64,000 nt of DNA from Pseudoalteromonas rubra. GTDB lineage: Bacteria; Pseudomonadota; Gammaproteobacteria; Enterobacterales; Alteromonadaceae. The notes below the pieces were generated by a model. The model saw only the letters and a program-made list of their open reading frames with translations, was not told the DNA's origin and ran no database searches. The stretch is from positions 186,001 through 250,000 of the forward strand of contig NZ_AHCD03000043.1 of assembly GCF_000238295.3 (NCBI RefSeq). Reading direction: 5' to 3'. Positions 35,903 to 44,971 of the stretch are shown in pieces. Each line of letters starts with the position of its first letter. Position 1 is the first letter of the stretch. Position numbers and translations under genes: made by a program.

Positions 35903-36460
35903 ATGAGTATTTTACTACAGCCCGTGATCACTTCGGCGGGTTTGTCCGCGCTGTTCAGAGCGCAACAGGGTGGCTTTAAAGCCAAAATCAGTAAAGTGGG
36001 CCTGGGCAGCGGCAGCTATCAGCCCCATGAGGGGATCACTCGTCTACAGGATGAAAAGTACAAACTCGACCTGGCCAGTGCCAAAACCCTTGCCGATGGC
36101 AAACAACTGCATCTGACCGTGCGTGATGCTGAGCCAATCGCGGGAGAGGGTTTTTTCGTTAACGAAATCGGTTTTTACACCGAAGAAGAGGTTGATGGAC
36201 AAATACAGCATGTGTTATTCGCTGTGTATTCCTCCCCGACTGAATCAATTGCATATAAATCCAATGACGTTGAGTTGTTGCTGGCGTTTGACCTGGCCCT
36301 GACGGGTGTGCCTTCGGACTCAATCACAGTGATCGATCAGGGGGTTGAGTTCAATATTTTGGTGGCGCCTGAGCTGGCCAAAATGGGCAAGGCACAAATT
36401 GGCAATATGCATCGACATTTGAAACTCAAGTTTGCACTGATGGACAACGGCGTGCTTTAG
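35903..36460 (+). CDS. Tail-fibre collar/adaptor protein, cassette 1
   Basis: A 185-residue protein resembling the N-terminal collar domain of P2-type tail fibres. It has ITSAGLSALFRAQQGGFKAKI, the FVNEIGFYTEEE beta segment typical of the family and a C-terminal helix (MHRHLKLKF). The stand-alone form would connect gpI to the separate tip protein encoded at 36801. AAGGAG precedes the ATG at 35903. Adaptors at 41066 and 53103 are clear relatives. Confidence 0.82.
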   Translation: MSILLQPVITSAGLSALFRAQQGGFKAKISKVGLGSGSYQPHEGITRLQDEKYKLDLASAKTLADGKQLHLTVRDAEPIAGEGFFVNEIGFYTEEEVDGQIQHVLFAVYSSPTESIAYKSNDVELLLAFDLALTGVPSDSITVIDQGVEFNILVAPELAKMGKAQIGNMHRHLKLKFALMDNGVL

Positions 36461-36493
36461 GCACCAGAACAGAATAATCAAGGAGGCACCACG

Positions 36494-36766
36494 ATGAAGC
36501 AATACAGCACGGCTCCTGAGCGGGCACAACAACTGGCCGAAGAGGCCATTAAATTACTCAAACAAGCCAAAGCACTGCAACATCAGGCGCACGTTGATGC
36601 TGCCCGGGTGCAGGCTTATCAACAGCACAGTGACGGCCTGGCATTTCAGTTTCTGGCGGCGTGCGCTGAGTATGGTGAACACAGCCCGCAGGCTGGCAAG
36701 GCCCGTGAGCGCTGGCTAGGCGCACGTAACGCCATTAAAGCGCAGTTCCCAAGAACTTCAATTTAG
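36494..36766 (+). CDS. Hypothetical helical protein in fibre cassette 1
   Basis: A 90-residue Gln/Ala/His-rich helical protein without recognised family. AAGGAGG precedes the ATG. It lies between adaptor and tip genes, so it may be an accessory structural or assembly factor. No counterpart is obvious in cassettes 2 and 4; cassette 3 has an unrelated 72-residue protein before its tip gene. Confidence 0.6.
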   Translation: MKQYSTAPERAQQLAEEAIKLLKQAKALQHQAHVDAARVQAYQQHSDGLAFQFLAACAEYGEHSPQAGKARERWLGARNAIKAQFPRTSI

Positions 36767-36800
36767 ACACTTTTTAACTCAAATTTAAACGGAGAAATAT

Positions 36801-37613
36801 ATGGCATTAGAACACGATATTGCCGGCCTGGTTGAAGCCTCAGAAGCCCTGACCAGCACGGTAGACAACAAAATTCAGAGTATTGATAGTGTGTTGAGTG
36901 CGGCAATTAGTGCTTCACAGAGCAAAACGGATCAGCATCTGGCAAAGGTAGACACTGCCTTAAACCAGTATTTGAATACACAGTCACATTTTCGCGTAAC
37001 AAGAAACCAAGCGCTGGTGCCAGATGAAAAGGGAGAGGTTCCGAAGTTTTGGGACACCGGGAATTTGAAAAAAGCGACACTCATTGAAACGGTAGAAACA
37101 AATCAGGAAGTGGATTCTCGCAGTAAGCTAGCACGTGAGTTTTTGCGTGCTATAGATTCTGACAAAAAGTACTTTGCGGGCAATTTCAATATTTGGGAGC
37201 TGGAATACTACCCCTATCGCGAGGTTACAATTGATGGCCAAACGTCTAAGACTTATGCCCACTTAATGTATCAGTATTTTCGTGATCCCACGCACATGAC
37301 GGTAGCCGCAGTGGTTAAACATATTCGCGGGATAGTGCCTAGAGGTTACTGGTGTGAAGGGCTAAGAGCCAATGAACCGGCAAAAATTTGTGGGGGCGAG
37401 GTTGCGGTTAACGGGCGTAACGAATACTCACATTGTGTACCCACGGCGCATGGCATGGCACTGGATATTTCAGAAACTGTCGTGGTCCAGGTTGCACTTC
37501 CCGCAGTTGTCACAGGTAAAGTACCACTTGACTCCGGCTGGGGGCAGTTCCCTCATGTTGGACATAAAGAACAGTCTGCATACGATTATCATCCGACACC
37601 CATGTTTCCATAG
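36801..37613 (+). CDS. Fibre tip protein, cassette 1
   Basis: A 270-residue protein whose first 60 residues are a coiled coil (Ser/Asp/Gln heptads such as VDNKIQSIDSVLSAAIS), followed by a globular domain of about 200 residues with many aromatics. The N-terminal layout is shared with the tip candidates at 41623 and 53694, while the C-terminal domains differ, as expected for receptor-binding parts. The domain is not recognised, so the target is unknown. A purine-rich site precedes the ATG. Confidence 0.7.
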   Translation: MALEHDIAGLVEASEALTSTVDNKIQSIDSVLSAAISASQSKTDQHLAKVDTALNQYLNTQSHFRVTRNQALVPDEKGEVPKFWDTGNLKKATLIETVETNQEVDSRSKLAREFLRAIDSDKKYFAGNFNIWELEYYPYREVTIDGQTSKTYAHLMYQYFRDPTHMTVAAVVKHIRGIVPRGYWCEGLRANEPAKICGGEVAVNGRNEYSHCVPTAHGMALDISETVVVQVALPAVVTGKVPLDSGWGQFPHVGHKEQSAYDYHPTPMFP

Positions 37614-37622
37614 GAGAGTAAA

Positions 37623-38075
37623 ATGGCCAAATTAAAAGTAAACAATCAAGTTGTAGAGCAGTACATAGACCCGACTAAACCGCTCAGTATTGTTGAGCAA
37701 TATGTTGCTGAGTTTTATGGGAGTGACTGTGAATTCTCTATTGAGCTGAGTGATACAGAACAACAGATGATAAACCGTATTCAGGTTCGCAGTGACGTAG
37801 AAAAGCAAGTGGCAGACAGCCAGTCCTTGCTTGGTACAACGTCGGACACGACACACTTATTACTCAATGAGCTCAGTGGCTTTGTCAACAAACTGTCAGA
37901 AGCAGACAACCTGGAAGACGTGAAAGCGTCAGTGATTTCACTGAAAGCCACCATTGGTGATATCGAAGGCCTGGTGGCAACGGGTGAGCTGACTTTCCCA
38001 TATCAGAGCAAAGGGCTGGATACCGTAAAACAGGAGATCATTGAACGCGCCAATGGCGTTAACAATCTGCTGTAA
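37623..38075 (+). CDS. Fibre-associated small protein/chaperone, cassette 1
   Basis: A 150-residue protein. Its C-terminal 110 residues contain QSLLGTTSDTTHLLLNEL and LTFPYQSKGLDTVKQEI, which closely resemble the protein at 42362-42721 in cassette 2. The N-terminus has VEQYIDPTKPLSIVEQY. Each copy directly follows a tip gene, so it is probably a fibre assembly chaperone or fibre component; this is inferred from position. Confidence 0.65.
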   Translation: MAKLKVNNQVVEQYIDPTKPLSIVEQYVAEFYGSDCEFSIELSDTEQQMINRIQVRSDVEKQVADSQSLLGTTSDTTHLLLNELSGFVNKLSEADNLEDVKASVISLKATIGDIEGLVATGELTFPYQSKGLDTVKQEIIERANGVNNLL

Positions 38076-38147
38076 TTCTCGCCCGCCCGCGGCATTCTTG
38101 CGCTGCCCTCTACTTTAATTTCCAAACTTGTAATATCAGGAGCTGCT

Positions 38148-39137
38148 ATGTCTCTGACCAATTTTAGTGCCATAGATATGGCACGCTTACCTACGCCGAA
38201 GCTGATAGAGCCGCTGAGCTTTGATGAGATAAAAACCGCGATTGTGGCGGAGTTTTCGCAGCGCTATGACGGGGAAGGGCTGGATTATGCCAGTGATCCC
38301 GCCATTAAGCTCATAGAGGCCTTTGCCTATCGTGAAATGCTGTTGCGGCAACGCATTAATGAGTCGGCTGAAGCTGTATTACTGGCCAAAGCCAGCAGCA
38401 GTGAGCTGGATTATCTGGGGGCACGTTTTGGTGTTGAACGTGCCGTGATCGCACCGGGTAGTGACACAGTGATCCCCCCTGTGCCAGCGCAGTATGAAAG
38501 TGATGAGCGCTATCGTGAACGCATTCGCCTGGCACTGGAAGGATTCAGTACCGCGGGACCCGCGGGCGCCTATGTGTTTCATGCTATGAAAGCCTCACCG
38601 AAGGTGCGGGATGTGTATGTATCCGCACCTGAATTCGAGCGTGCAACTGTGGCTGATGGCACTGCGACAAGCGCGTTTGTACTTAACTGTACATCAGATG
38701 CGGGATTGAGCGAGCCGATGCCGGGTGATGTGGCAGTGACCATCCTCAGTGATGAGGGCTCGGGCCTGGCATCAGACGCTTTACTGAATACAGTCCAGAC
38801 GTACCTCAACCAGGATGAGATCCGTCCGCTGACGGACAGAGTCAGGGTGAAACCCGCTTTGATCCGCAGTTTTACCATCAACGCGCGCTTGTATGTGTAT
38901 CCAGGGATGGACAGCAATGCGATAAAACAGCTGGCGATTGACACCACCTCAGACTGGCTCAGTGAACACCGTAAGCTCGGCCATGACATTTCTCTGTCAG
39001 CCCTGTATGCGGTATTGCATCGTGAAGGCGTTCAGCGGGTTGAGCTACTCGAACCACAGTGGGACATTACGGTGGGGCAGGATGAAGCCGCATACTGTAC
39101 TTCGATAGCTGTCGACATTGGAGGCGAGCATGTCTGA
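38148..39137 (+). CDS. Baseplate wedge protein gpJ, cassette 2
   Basis: A 329-residue gpJ paralog, the longest of the four. It has DPAIKLIEAFAYREMLLRQR, ELDYLGARFGVER and ESDERYRERIRLALEGFSTAG. Relative to gpJ1 it carries extra residues around 100-115 and around 162-182. The 3' part from 38316 is repeated downstream in the tandem duplication. Its stop overlaps the start of gpI2 (ATGTCTGA). The complete first copy is the only one with an intact N-terminus. Confidence 0.88.
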   Translation: MSLTNFSAIDMARLPTPKLIEPLSFDEIKTAIVAEFSQRYDGEGLDYASDPAIKLIEAFAYREMLLRQRINESAEAVLLAKASSSELDYLGARFGVERAVIAPGSDTVIPPVPAQYESDERYRERIRLALEGFSTAGPAGAYVFHAMKASPKVRDVYVSAPEFERATVADGTATSAFVLNCTSDAGLSEPMPGDVAVTILSDEGSGLASDALLNTVQTYLNQDEIRPLTDRVRVKPALIRSFTINARLYVYPGMDSNAIKQLAIDTTSDWLSEHRKLGHDISLSALYAVLHREGVQRVELLEPQWDITVGQDEAAYCTSIAVDIGGEHV

Positions 39138-39521
39138 GTCACTGTTGCCCTGTCAGGCTAGTCAGTTTGAGCGTGCGCTGGATAACGCATCCAGTCGCAT
39201 CGCACAGCTGCCTGTATCACTTTCGCAATTGTGGGATCCGTAGCGCTGTCCGGCACATTTTCTCCCCTGGCTGGCTGATGGATTAAGCGTGGACAGCTGG
39301 GACAGTCTCTGGCCCGAGCAGGTTCAGCGTCAGGTGATTGCCGACAGTGTGCCGAATCACAGAATTAAAGGCACCGTCGGGGCAATCAAGCAGTCTCTGC
39401 ACAGTCTGAATGCCAGTGTGGAACTGACCGAGTGGTGGCAAACCGGTGGTGTACCTCATAGCGCTGAGTTACTGGCACTGGCCCATGAAAACCTGGATCC
39501 ACAAGGCAGCACATTACTGAC
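38316..39521 (+). repeat. 1206-bp tandem duplication, unit 1
   Basis: The sequence from GAGGCCTTTGCC (38316) to ACATTACTGAC (39521) is repeated immediately, apparently without change, at 39522-40727. It covers most of gpJ2 and the first half of gpI2, so gpI2 is broken at the junction. Confidence 0.95.
39130..39521 (+). pseudogene. gpI2 first copy, amber-interrupted and truncated
   Basis: This frame starts with ATG at 39130 overlapping the gpJ2 stop. At codon 38 (39241-39243) a TAG interrupts the conserved LWDP*RCPAHFLPWLA; the paralog gpI1 has Gln here (LWDPQTCP). After the junction at 39521 the frame runs into gpJ2 sequence in the wrong phase and stops at 39654. No functional product is expected. 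Confidence 0.8.
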
Positions 39522-40343
39522 GAGGCCTTTGCCTATCGTGAAATGCTGTTGCGGCAACGCATTAATGAGTCGGCTGAAGCTGTATTACTGGCCAAAGCCA
39601 GCAGCAGTGAGCTGGATTATCTGGGGGCACGTTTTGGTGTTGAACGTGCCGTGATCGCACCGGGTAGTGACACAGTGATCCCCCCTGTGCCAGCGCAGTA
39701 TGAAAGTGATGAGCGCTATCGTGAACGCATTCGCCTGGCACTGGAAGGATTCAGTACCGCGGGACCCGCGGGCGCCTATGTGTTTCATGCTATGAAAGCC
39801 TCACCGAAGGTGCGGGATGTGTATGTATCCGCACCTGAATTCGAGCGTGCAACTGTGGCTGATGGCACTGCGACAAGCGCGTTTGTACTTAACTGTACAT
39901 CAGATGCGGGATTGAGCGAGCCGATGCCGGGTGATGTGGCAGTGACCATCCTCAGTGATGAGGGCTCGGGCCTGGCATCAGACGCTTTACTGAATACAGT
40001 CCAGACGTACCTCAACCAGGATGAGATCCGTCCGCTGACGGACAGAGTCAGGGTGAAACCCGCTTTGATCCGCAGTTTTACCATCAACGCGCGCTTGTAT
40101 GTGTATCCAGGGATGGACAGCAATGCGATAAAACAGCTGGCGATTGACACCACCTCAGACTGGCTCAGTGAACACCGTAAGCTCGGCCATGACATTTCTC
40201 TGTCAGCCCTGTATGCGGTATTGCATCGTGAAGGCGTTCAGCGGGTTGAGCTACTCGAACCACAGTGGGACATTACGGTGGGGCAGGATGAAGCCGCATA
40301 CTGTACTTCGATAGCTGTCGACATTGGAGGCGAGCATGTCTGA
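39522..40343 (+). pseudogene. 5'-truncated second copy of gpJ2
   Basis: The duplicated fragment carries gpJ2 from about codon 57 to its stop but lacks the N-terminus and ribosome site. An internal ATG at 39543 could only give a partial protein. Sequence is identical to the first copy as far as I can compare. Confidence 0.85.
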
Positions 40344-40727
40344 GTCACTGTTGCCCTGTCAGGCTAGTCAGTTTGAGCGTGCGCTGGATAACGCATCCAG
40401 TCGCATCGCACAGCTGCCTGTATCACTTTCGCAATTGTGGGATCCGTAGCGCTGTCCGGCACATTTTCTCCCCTGGCTGGCTGATGGATTAAGCGTGGAC
40501 AGCTGGGACAGTCTCTGGCCCGAGCAGGTTCAGCGTCAGGTGATTGCCGACAGTGTGCCGAATCACAGAATTAAAGGCACCGTCGGGGCAATCAAGCAGT
40601 CTCTGCACAGTCTGAATGCCAGTGTGGAACTGACCGAGTGGTGGCAAACCGGTGGTGTACCTCATAGCGCTGAGTTACTGGCACTGGCCCATGAAAACCT
40701 GGATCCACAAGGCAGCACATTACTGAC
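39522..40727 (+). repeat. 1206-bp tandem duplication, unit 2
   Basis: Second unit of the direct repeat. After 40727 the sequence continues CCCAAAACTTCAG, the natural continuation of gpI2. Confidence 0.95.
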
Positions 40728-41058
40728 CCCAAAACTTCAGGCACAGCTGTGGCAAAGCGTGGCAGCAACTAAGCCATGCCGCAGCCAGATCCAATTTAGT
40801 GTCGGGGTGATGCTGCAGAGCAATCTGGCTATGGCCGCGGGCTCGGATGCTATCAGTGCTCAGACTGGTCGATGGCACCAACACTACGATTTTACTTTTT
40901 CACCTTCATCAACATACCTGTCAGGGGCTGCACAATCTTTGTCGGTGTCTACGCCCTGTTTACGTCAGTCCGCACACATGCAACTGAATAGTGGGGTGTG
41001 GGCGGCTGGCGGCATGGTAATTACGCAGCTGCAACAGGTCGCGATGACAACCGTTTAG
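40336..41058 (+). pseudogene. gpI2 second copy, full-length but amber-interrupted
   Basis: If the TAG at 40447-40449 (codon 38) were read as an amino acid the product would be 240 residues, with Tail_I core features (LPWLADGLSVDSWDSLWP, HRIKGTVGAIKQSLHSLN) and a different C-terminal tail from the other gpI proteins. Several neighbouring tail genes use TAG as their true stop (gpJ1, the adaptor at 35903), so general readthrough is unlikely. A GTG at 40495 could restart translation inside the core. gpI2 may be inactive unless suppressed. Confidence 0.75.
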
Positions 41059-41065
41059 GCAAGTT

Positions 41066-41620
41066 ATGAGTATCTATACACCAATTATTACCCAGGCGGG
41101 GATCAACGCCGCCGTGAATGCACAGACCCATGGCATTCAATTAGAGATCGGGCGCATCGGCGTCGGTGACAAAGGCTATGTGCCCAATCGCACCCAGACG
41201 CGGCTGCAAAATGAACGCAACAATGTCCCGGTTAGTGATGGCCGGGTGGTGGGCGATGGCCAGTTTCATTTGTCCGGTATATTTACCGACGACACACAAT
41301 ATGCCGTCCGCGAAGTGGGCTTTTATCTGAATGATCATTCCGATGATGCCCAGAAAACCCTGTTTGCCATCTGGTCGCACCCGGAGCATGTACTGTTTTA
41401 TCAGACTCCGGTTGCCCGCGTCGTGCAAGGCTTTGACCTGACATTAACGGCCGTGCCGTATGAGCATTTGACCGTGAATACCAGCGGGGATCTGAAGCTG
41501 TTTCACACCCCCGAATTTGTGGCCATGGCAGAAGCGCAAACCAGTATGGCCATTGCCCAGTTGCAGTCAAACCACAGACAAATTCAATTTAACGACCGTT
41601 TACTCGAACTAGGAGTGTAA
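41066..41620 (+). CDS. Tail-fibre collar/adaptor protein, cassette 2
   Basis: A 184-residue relative of the adaptors at 35903 and 53103. It has IITQAGINAAVNAQTHGIQLEI, then RIGVGDKGYVPNRTQTRLQNE, the REVGFYLNDHSDD segment and a C-terminal helix. It starts 7 bases after gpI2 and ends 2 bases before the tip gene, so the three are coupled. Expected to bridge gpI and the tip protein. Confidence 0.82.
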   Translation: MSIYTPIITQAGINAAVNAQTHGIQLEIGRIGVGDKGYVPNRTQTRLQNERNNVPVSDGRVVGDGQFHLSGIFTDDTQYAVREVGFYLNDHSDDAQKTLFAIWSHPEHVLFYQTPVARVVQGFDLTLTAVPYEHLTVNTSGDLKLFHTPEFVAMAEAQTSMAIAQLQSNHRQIQFNDRLLELGV

Positions 41621-41622
41621 CT

Positions 41623-42351
41623 ATGAGTAATTCACAAACAATGTCGCTGGATCAGCGTATCGCAGCGTTGCAGCAAACCAATGGAGAGCTGGTGGCCTCA
41701 AACAATACGCTGACTCAAACCGTCACCGGAAAAATGTCTGCGATAAACGCCACAGTCGCCAGCGCTGAAGCACGTATGGATCAGGCCATCGCTAACCTGG
41801 CAGCAAGCCATTCAGACATGCGGATCAATTATTATGATGGGGTTGCACACTCCAAAGCATCTCTGGAGATTGAGGCTGACCCGGATCAGCCGCATATGTC
41901 TAAATGGAAACTTGTTCCTGTTACGGGTGTTGGCTATCACCAATATCCGGTTATAGGTGCGCTTACCAAGGCACACCTGAAGCACGGTTATAGTTATGAA
42001 CCAGGCTATTCTGAAAGTCCTACACAGTATGCTTCTGACTGGAGTCACTCAGTTATGCAGTTTGTACTGACCAATGAGAATGCATCCAGCGAGCAGATCA
42101 ATGCAGAATTGGAGCGTCTGGGCACGACTGTTTACACCGCCGGTGGATGGAATGACAACGCTAAAATGCTCACAATCCCCTGCCTAAAAATTGCAGATCT
42201 GCACCCTTATACAAGGCTATTTGTGCGCTTTGTCAATCGAACCAGTACACGGGTGTCGGGCGATAAGCAGCCACAGAATATCGTCGAGTTTGGTGGTAAT
42301 GCCACATTCGTCGTTGACCGCGTTGTTAACTATCCGCATATCAAAGCATAG
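41623..42351 (+). CDS. Fibre tip protein, cassette 2
   Basis: A 242-residue protein. The first 65 residues form a coiled coil (LDQRIAALQQTNGELVASNN and following), after which a beta-rich domain begins with MRINYYDGVAHSK. C-terminal receptor part not recognised and unlike those of the other cassettes. It sits in the same position as the tips at 36801 and 53694 and is followed by the same type of small protein as in cassette 1. Confidence 0.7.
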   Translation: MSNSQTMSLDQRIAALQQTNGELVASNNTLTQTVTGKMSAINATVASAEARMDQAIANLAASHSDMRINYYDGVAHSKASLEIEADPDQPHMSKWKLVPVTGVGYHQYPVIGALTKAHLKHGYSYEPGYSESPTQYASDWSHSVMQFVLTNENASSEQINAELERLGTTVYTAGGWNDNAKMLTIPCLKIADLHPYTRLFVRFVNRTSTRVSGDKQPQNIVEFGGNATFVVDRVVNYPHIKA

Positions 42352-42361
42352 GAGTATCGAA

Positions 42362-42721
42362 ATGGATCAATTTCCAACCCCAGAAGCACATCAGGCTATA
42401 TTGGCAAACCTGGAAAAACAGGTGAAGCGTGGTCAAATTACGCAACAAGTTGGCGACAGTGAATCACTGTTGGGCACTACCTCAGATACGGCGCACCTGT
42501 TACTGGTGGAGTTTTCCAAGCTAGTATCTTCGATTGCCAGTGCAAACTCTCTGGATGATATTAAAGCCTCGGCGCAAGATTGCACCGATCTTATTGGTAC
42601 AATCAGTGAACAGGTTGATTCTGGTGTTCTGTATTTCCCGTATCAGCAAAAAGGTACTGAGGTTGTTTTATCTGACATTCAAAGCCGTGCTAAAGGTGTG
42701 TCTGAGATTTTGGCACCCTAA
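42362..42721 (+). CDS. Fibre-associated small protein/chaperone, cassette 2
   Basis: A 119-residue protein sharing ESLLGTTSDTAHLLLVE and VLYFPYQQKGTEVV with the protein at 37623-38075, but lacking that protein's N-terminal 35 residues. TAGGAG precedes the ATG at 42362. Likely the assembly partner of the tip encoded just before it. Confidence 0.65.
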   Translation: MDQFPTPEAHQAILANLEKQVKRGQITQQVGDSESLLGTTSDTAHLLLVEFSKLVSSIASANSLDDIKASAQDCTDLIGTISEQVDSGVLYFPYQQKGTEVVLSDIQSRAKGVSEILAP

Positions 42722-42790
42722 TCATTGCCGCTTTGAATTACTTCAAAGGCAGCCTCTGGCGCTGCCAGTACACTCTCCTTGAGGCCTTCC

Positions 42791-43627
42791 ATGACCGACC
42801 TTTTCGATTTTACGGCGCTCCCTGCGCCCGATATTTTAGAATCTATTGAATTTGAAGACATTTATCAGGCGCGGGTGGCGCGGTTTAAAGCCCTTGCGCC
42901 GCAGTATGCCGACGCATTGGCCCTGCAGAGCGATCCGTTATCGGTATGCTTGCAGGTCGAAAGTTACCGCGAACTGTTATTACGACAGCGTATTAATGAA
43001 GCTGTGCAGTCCAACTTGCTGGCAACAGCGCAGGATGCTGATCTGGACCAACTTGGGCTGTTTTACGGTGTCTTGCGGGCTGCCAATGAAGCAGACAGCG
43101 GGTTCCGTCAACGGATCCGGCAAAAGACCCTGGCATCCAGTACGGCGGGCAGTAAAGATCATTATCGCAACGCAGCATTGACCGCTGCGCCTAGTGCGAT
43201 CCGTGATGTGGAAGTAGACAGTCCCGAGTCCGGTAAGGTTCGCGTGGCGGTGCTATTTCATGCGGACCAGGATCCGACAGCGGCATTGCAGCAAGTACGC
43301 AGCTATGTACTCAGTGATGAAGTCAAAGTACTGACCGATACCGTGGACGTCGAACTGGCAGAGGCCATTGAGGTGGATGTCCATGCTGATATTTATCTCA
43401 ACTCAAATACACCTTTACGAGTGTATGAGCAGCTGGAAGCTAAGTTACGTGCCGCGTGGCAGACAGAGCTGGCGCTGGGCACGGTAATGACACCCAGCTG
43501 GCTCAGTGCCCAGTTGCATGTTGCGGGCGTCAAGCATGTTGAAATCCATACCCCTGATGCTTTAGTTGAGGTGGCGGCAAATCAATATGTTCAGCTTAAG
43601 CAGGTAAGTTTATGTCTGAAAACCTAA
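42791..43627 (+). CDS. Baseplate wedge protein gpJ, cassette 3
   Basis: A 278-residue gpJ paralog with SDPLSVCLQVESYRELLLRQR, ADLDQLGLFYGVLR and DSGFRQRIRQKTLASSTAG. It is clearly diverged from gpJ1 and gpJ2. An alternative start at 42779 would add four residues. It overlaps gpI3 by 16 bases. The genes after gpI3 are of a different type from those in cassettes 1, 2 and 4. Confidence 0.88.
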   Translation: MTDLFDFTALPAPDILESIEFEDIYQARVARFKALAPQYADALALQSDPLSVCLQVESYRELLLRQRINEAVQSNLLATAQDADLDQLGLFYGVLRAANEADSGFRQRIRQKTLASSTAGSKDHYRNAALTAAPSAIRDVEVDSPESGKVRVAVLFHADQDPTAALQQVRSYVLSDEVKVLTDTVDVELAEAIEVDVHADIYLNSNTPLRVYEQLEAKLRAAWQTELALGTVMTPSWLSAQLHVAGVKHVEIHTPDALVEVAANQYVQLKQVSLCLKT

Positions 43628-44463
43628 CCCCGAATACCCCTTTGGTGCCACCTAATCATACCCCATTGCAACGGGCATTGGATCAGCATGGACAGCTCAC
43701 TCAGACACTGGAAACCGGTATTTCGTTGCTCAGAGGCTTTAAGTCTCACCCTAATCCCAATTTGTTACCTTGGCTGGTATGGGAATATGGCTTGGATCCG
43801 CTGGAGCCTTATCTGGACAATCTGGATCAGGTGTTATTGCAGGGGCTGAGCTGGCAGCGGATCCGAGGTACGCGAGCGAGTCTGGCCATGGCGGTTGGCT
43901 GGCTCGGGGTCCCCCTGTTGGACATTGAAGAGTCGGGATCACTTCGGCACTTTTACCGTTATCAGTTGCATCTTGATAGTGTACCCGGTGAGTGGCAACT
44001 CAACCGGCTGGCACAACTGAGTGAGCTAAGTGCGCCGGCCCGTAGCGAGCTGGTCCGGATCACTTATCAGCTTGATATTCGCGAGCTGGCGCTTTCGTCA
44101 GGTCAATTTGGCGATCTGCTCAGTGATCAGTCTGGTTTTCATTATACCTTGCAAGATGGCAAGCAAGTGAGATTGTCTCGCCAGCGTACTCATAGCGAGC
44201 GGACGGATATGTCCCTGCAGGGCGGGAGCAGTGTATTACGCAAGCGAGGACAACTGTGGGGCCATGCTCATGGTTCTCGTTTGGGCGCATTGGTACTCAG
44301 TGAACCACCTGTGTCTCACCTTCAGGCGGGCATTTCGCATCAACGTGCCATTGTCAGCCATATTCATACCCAACCCGGACTCTGGCAGGCAAGCTGGTCA
44401 GCGGTGAGCTGGTCACACAGCCAGGCACCTCAGCTTGTGCAGTGCCACTACTCACTTACCTAA
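43612..44463 (+). CDS. Tail protein gpI, cassette 3
   Basis: A 283-residue Tail_I-like protein. The core has NLLPWLVWEYGLDPLEPYLD and a RIRGTRASLAMAVGWLGVPL stretch in place of the usual HxHKGTxGxxKxxL. The C-terminal 100 residues (Ser/His/Arg/Trp-rich, with WGHAHGSRLG and SHLQAGISHQRA) are unlike those of the other gpI proteins. It is coupled to gpJ3 by overlap. Confidence 0.8.
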   Translation: MSENLTPNTPLVPPNHTPLQRALDQHGQLTQTLETGISLLRGFKSHPNPNLLPWLVWEYGLDPLEPYLDNLDQVLLQGLSWQRIRGTRASLAMAVGWLGVPLLDIEESGSLRHFYRYQLHLDSVPGEWQLNRLAQLSELSAPARSELVRITYQLDIRELALSSGQFGDLLSDQSGFHYTLQDGKQVRLSRQRTHSERTDMSLQGGSSVLRKRGQLWGHAHGSRLGALVLSEPPVSHLQAGISHQRAIVSHIHTQPGLWQASWSAVSWSHSQAPQLVQCHYSLT

Positions 44464-44483
44464 TCGTTAAACAAGGAGTTATA

Positions 44484-44963
44484 TTGTCTATTTTCACCTT
44501 TAACGGGCGGACCCTGCTTGCGCGCAGTATCGCCCAAACCTCACTTTATCTGGCCTGGGGCCGCGGTGATGGCAACTGGCAGACGCCACCATCCGAACCC
44601 ATCAGTGCTGCGCAGCTGGCTGATCCCTTAGGGTATCGCAAAGTTAAATTTCAAGGCTTTTGTGAGCCGGATGAGCAAGGCGACATCGATGTGCAGGGCG
44701 CGCGTTATCGCCACAGCGCCGAGCCCACGCGCCATGTTTATTGCCAGTTTGTTTTCGATTTTGAAGATGCGCAGGGCGAAACCATTCGTGAACTGGGGAT
44801 TTTTTCAGGCACAACCTTCACAGCCGATGTGGCAGCGGGACAGGTCTATGTACCGCCGGAGCAAGTTGCATCAACGGGGACTTTGTTGCTGCTGGATCAC
44901 CGGGCGCCTTTGGTCAGAGAGCCAGGCGTTCGGGAAAGTTTTGAATTTGTGATGAGTTTTTAG
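44484..44963 (+). CDS. Tail adaptor-like protein, cassette 3
   Basis: A 160-residue protein. I use the TTG at 44484 because AAGGAGT lies just upstream; the longer open frame has no ribosome site. It has TLLARSIAQTSLYLAWG near the start and ETIRELGIFSGTTF (about 107-120), similar in place and form to the REVGFY segment of the collar adaptors, and ends with a strand. It probably plays the adaptor role in this cassette. Confidence 0.65.
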   Translation: MSIFTFNGRTLLARSIAQTSLYLAWGRGDGNWQTPPSEPISAAQLADPLGYRKVKFQGFCEPDEQGDIDVQGARYRHSAEPTRHVYCQFVFDFEDAQGETIRELGIFSGTTFTADVAAGQVYVPPEQVASTGTLLLLDHRAPLVREPGVRESFEFVMSF

Positions 44964-44971
44964 GAGAGCCC

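Noticed and set aside
39130..41058. General recoding of TAG in the tail locus
   Set aside because: TAG serves as the end of gpJ1, the adaptor at 35903 and the gene at 36494, so readthrough as a rule is unlikely.
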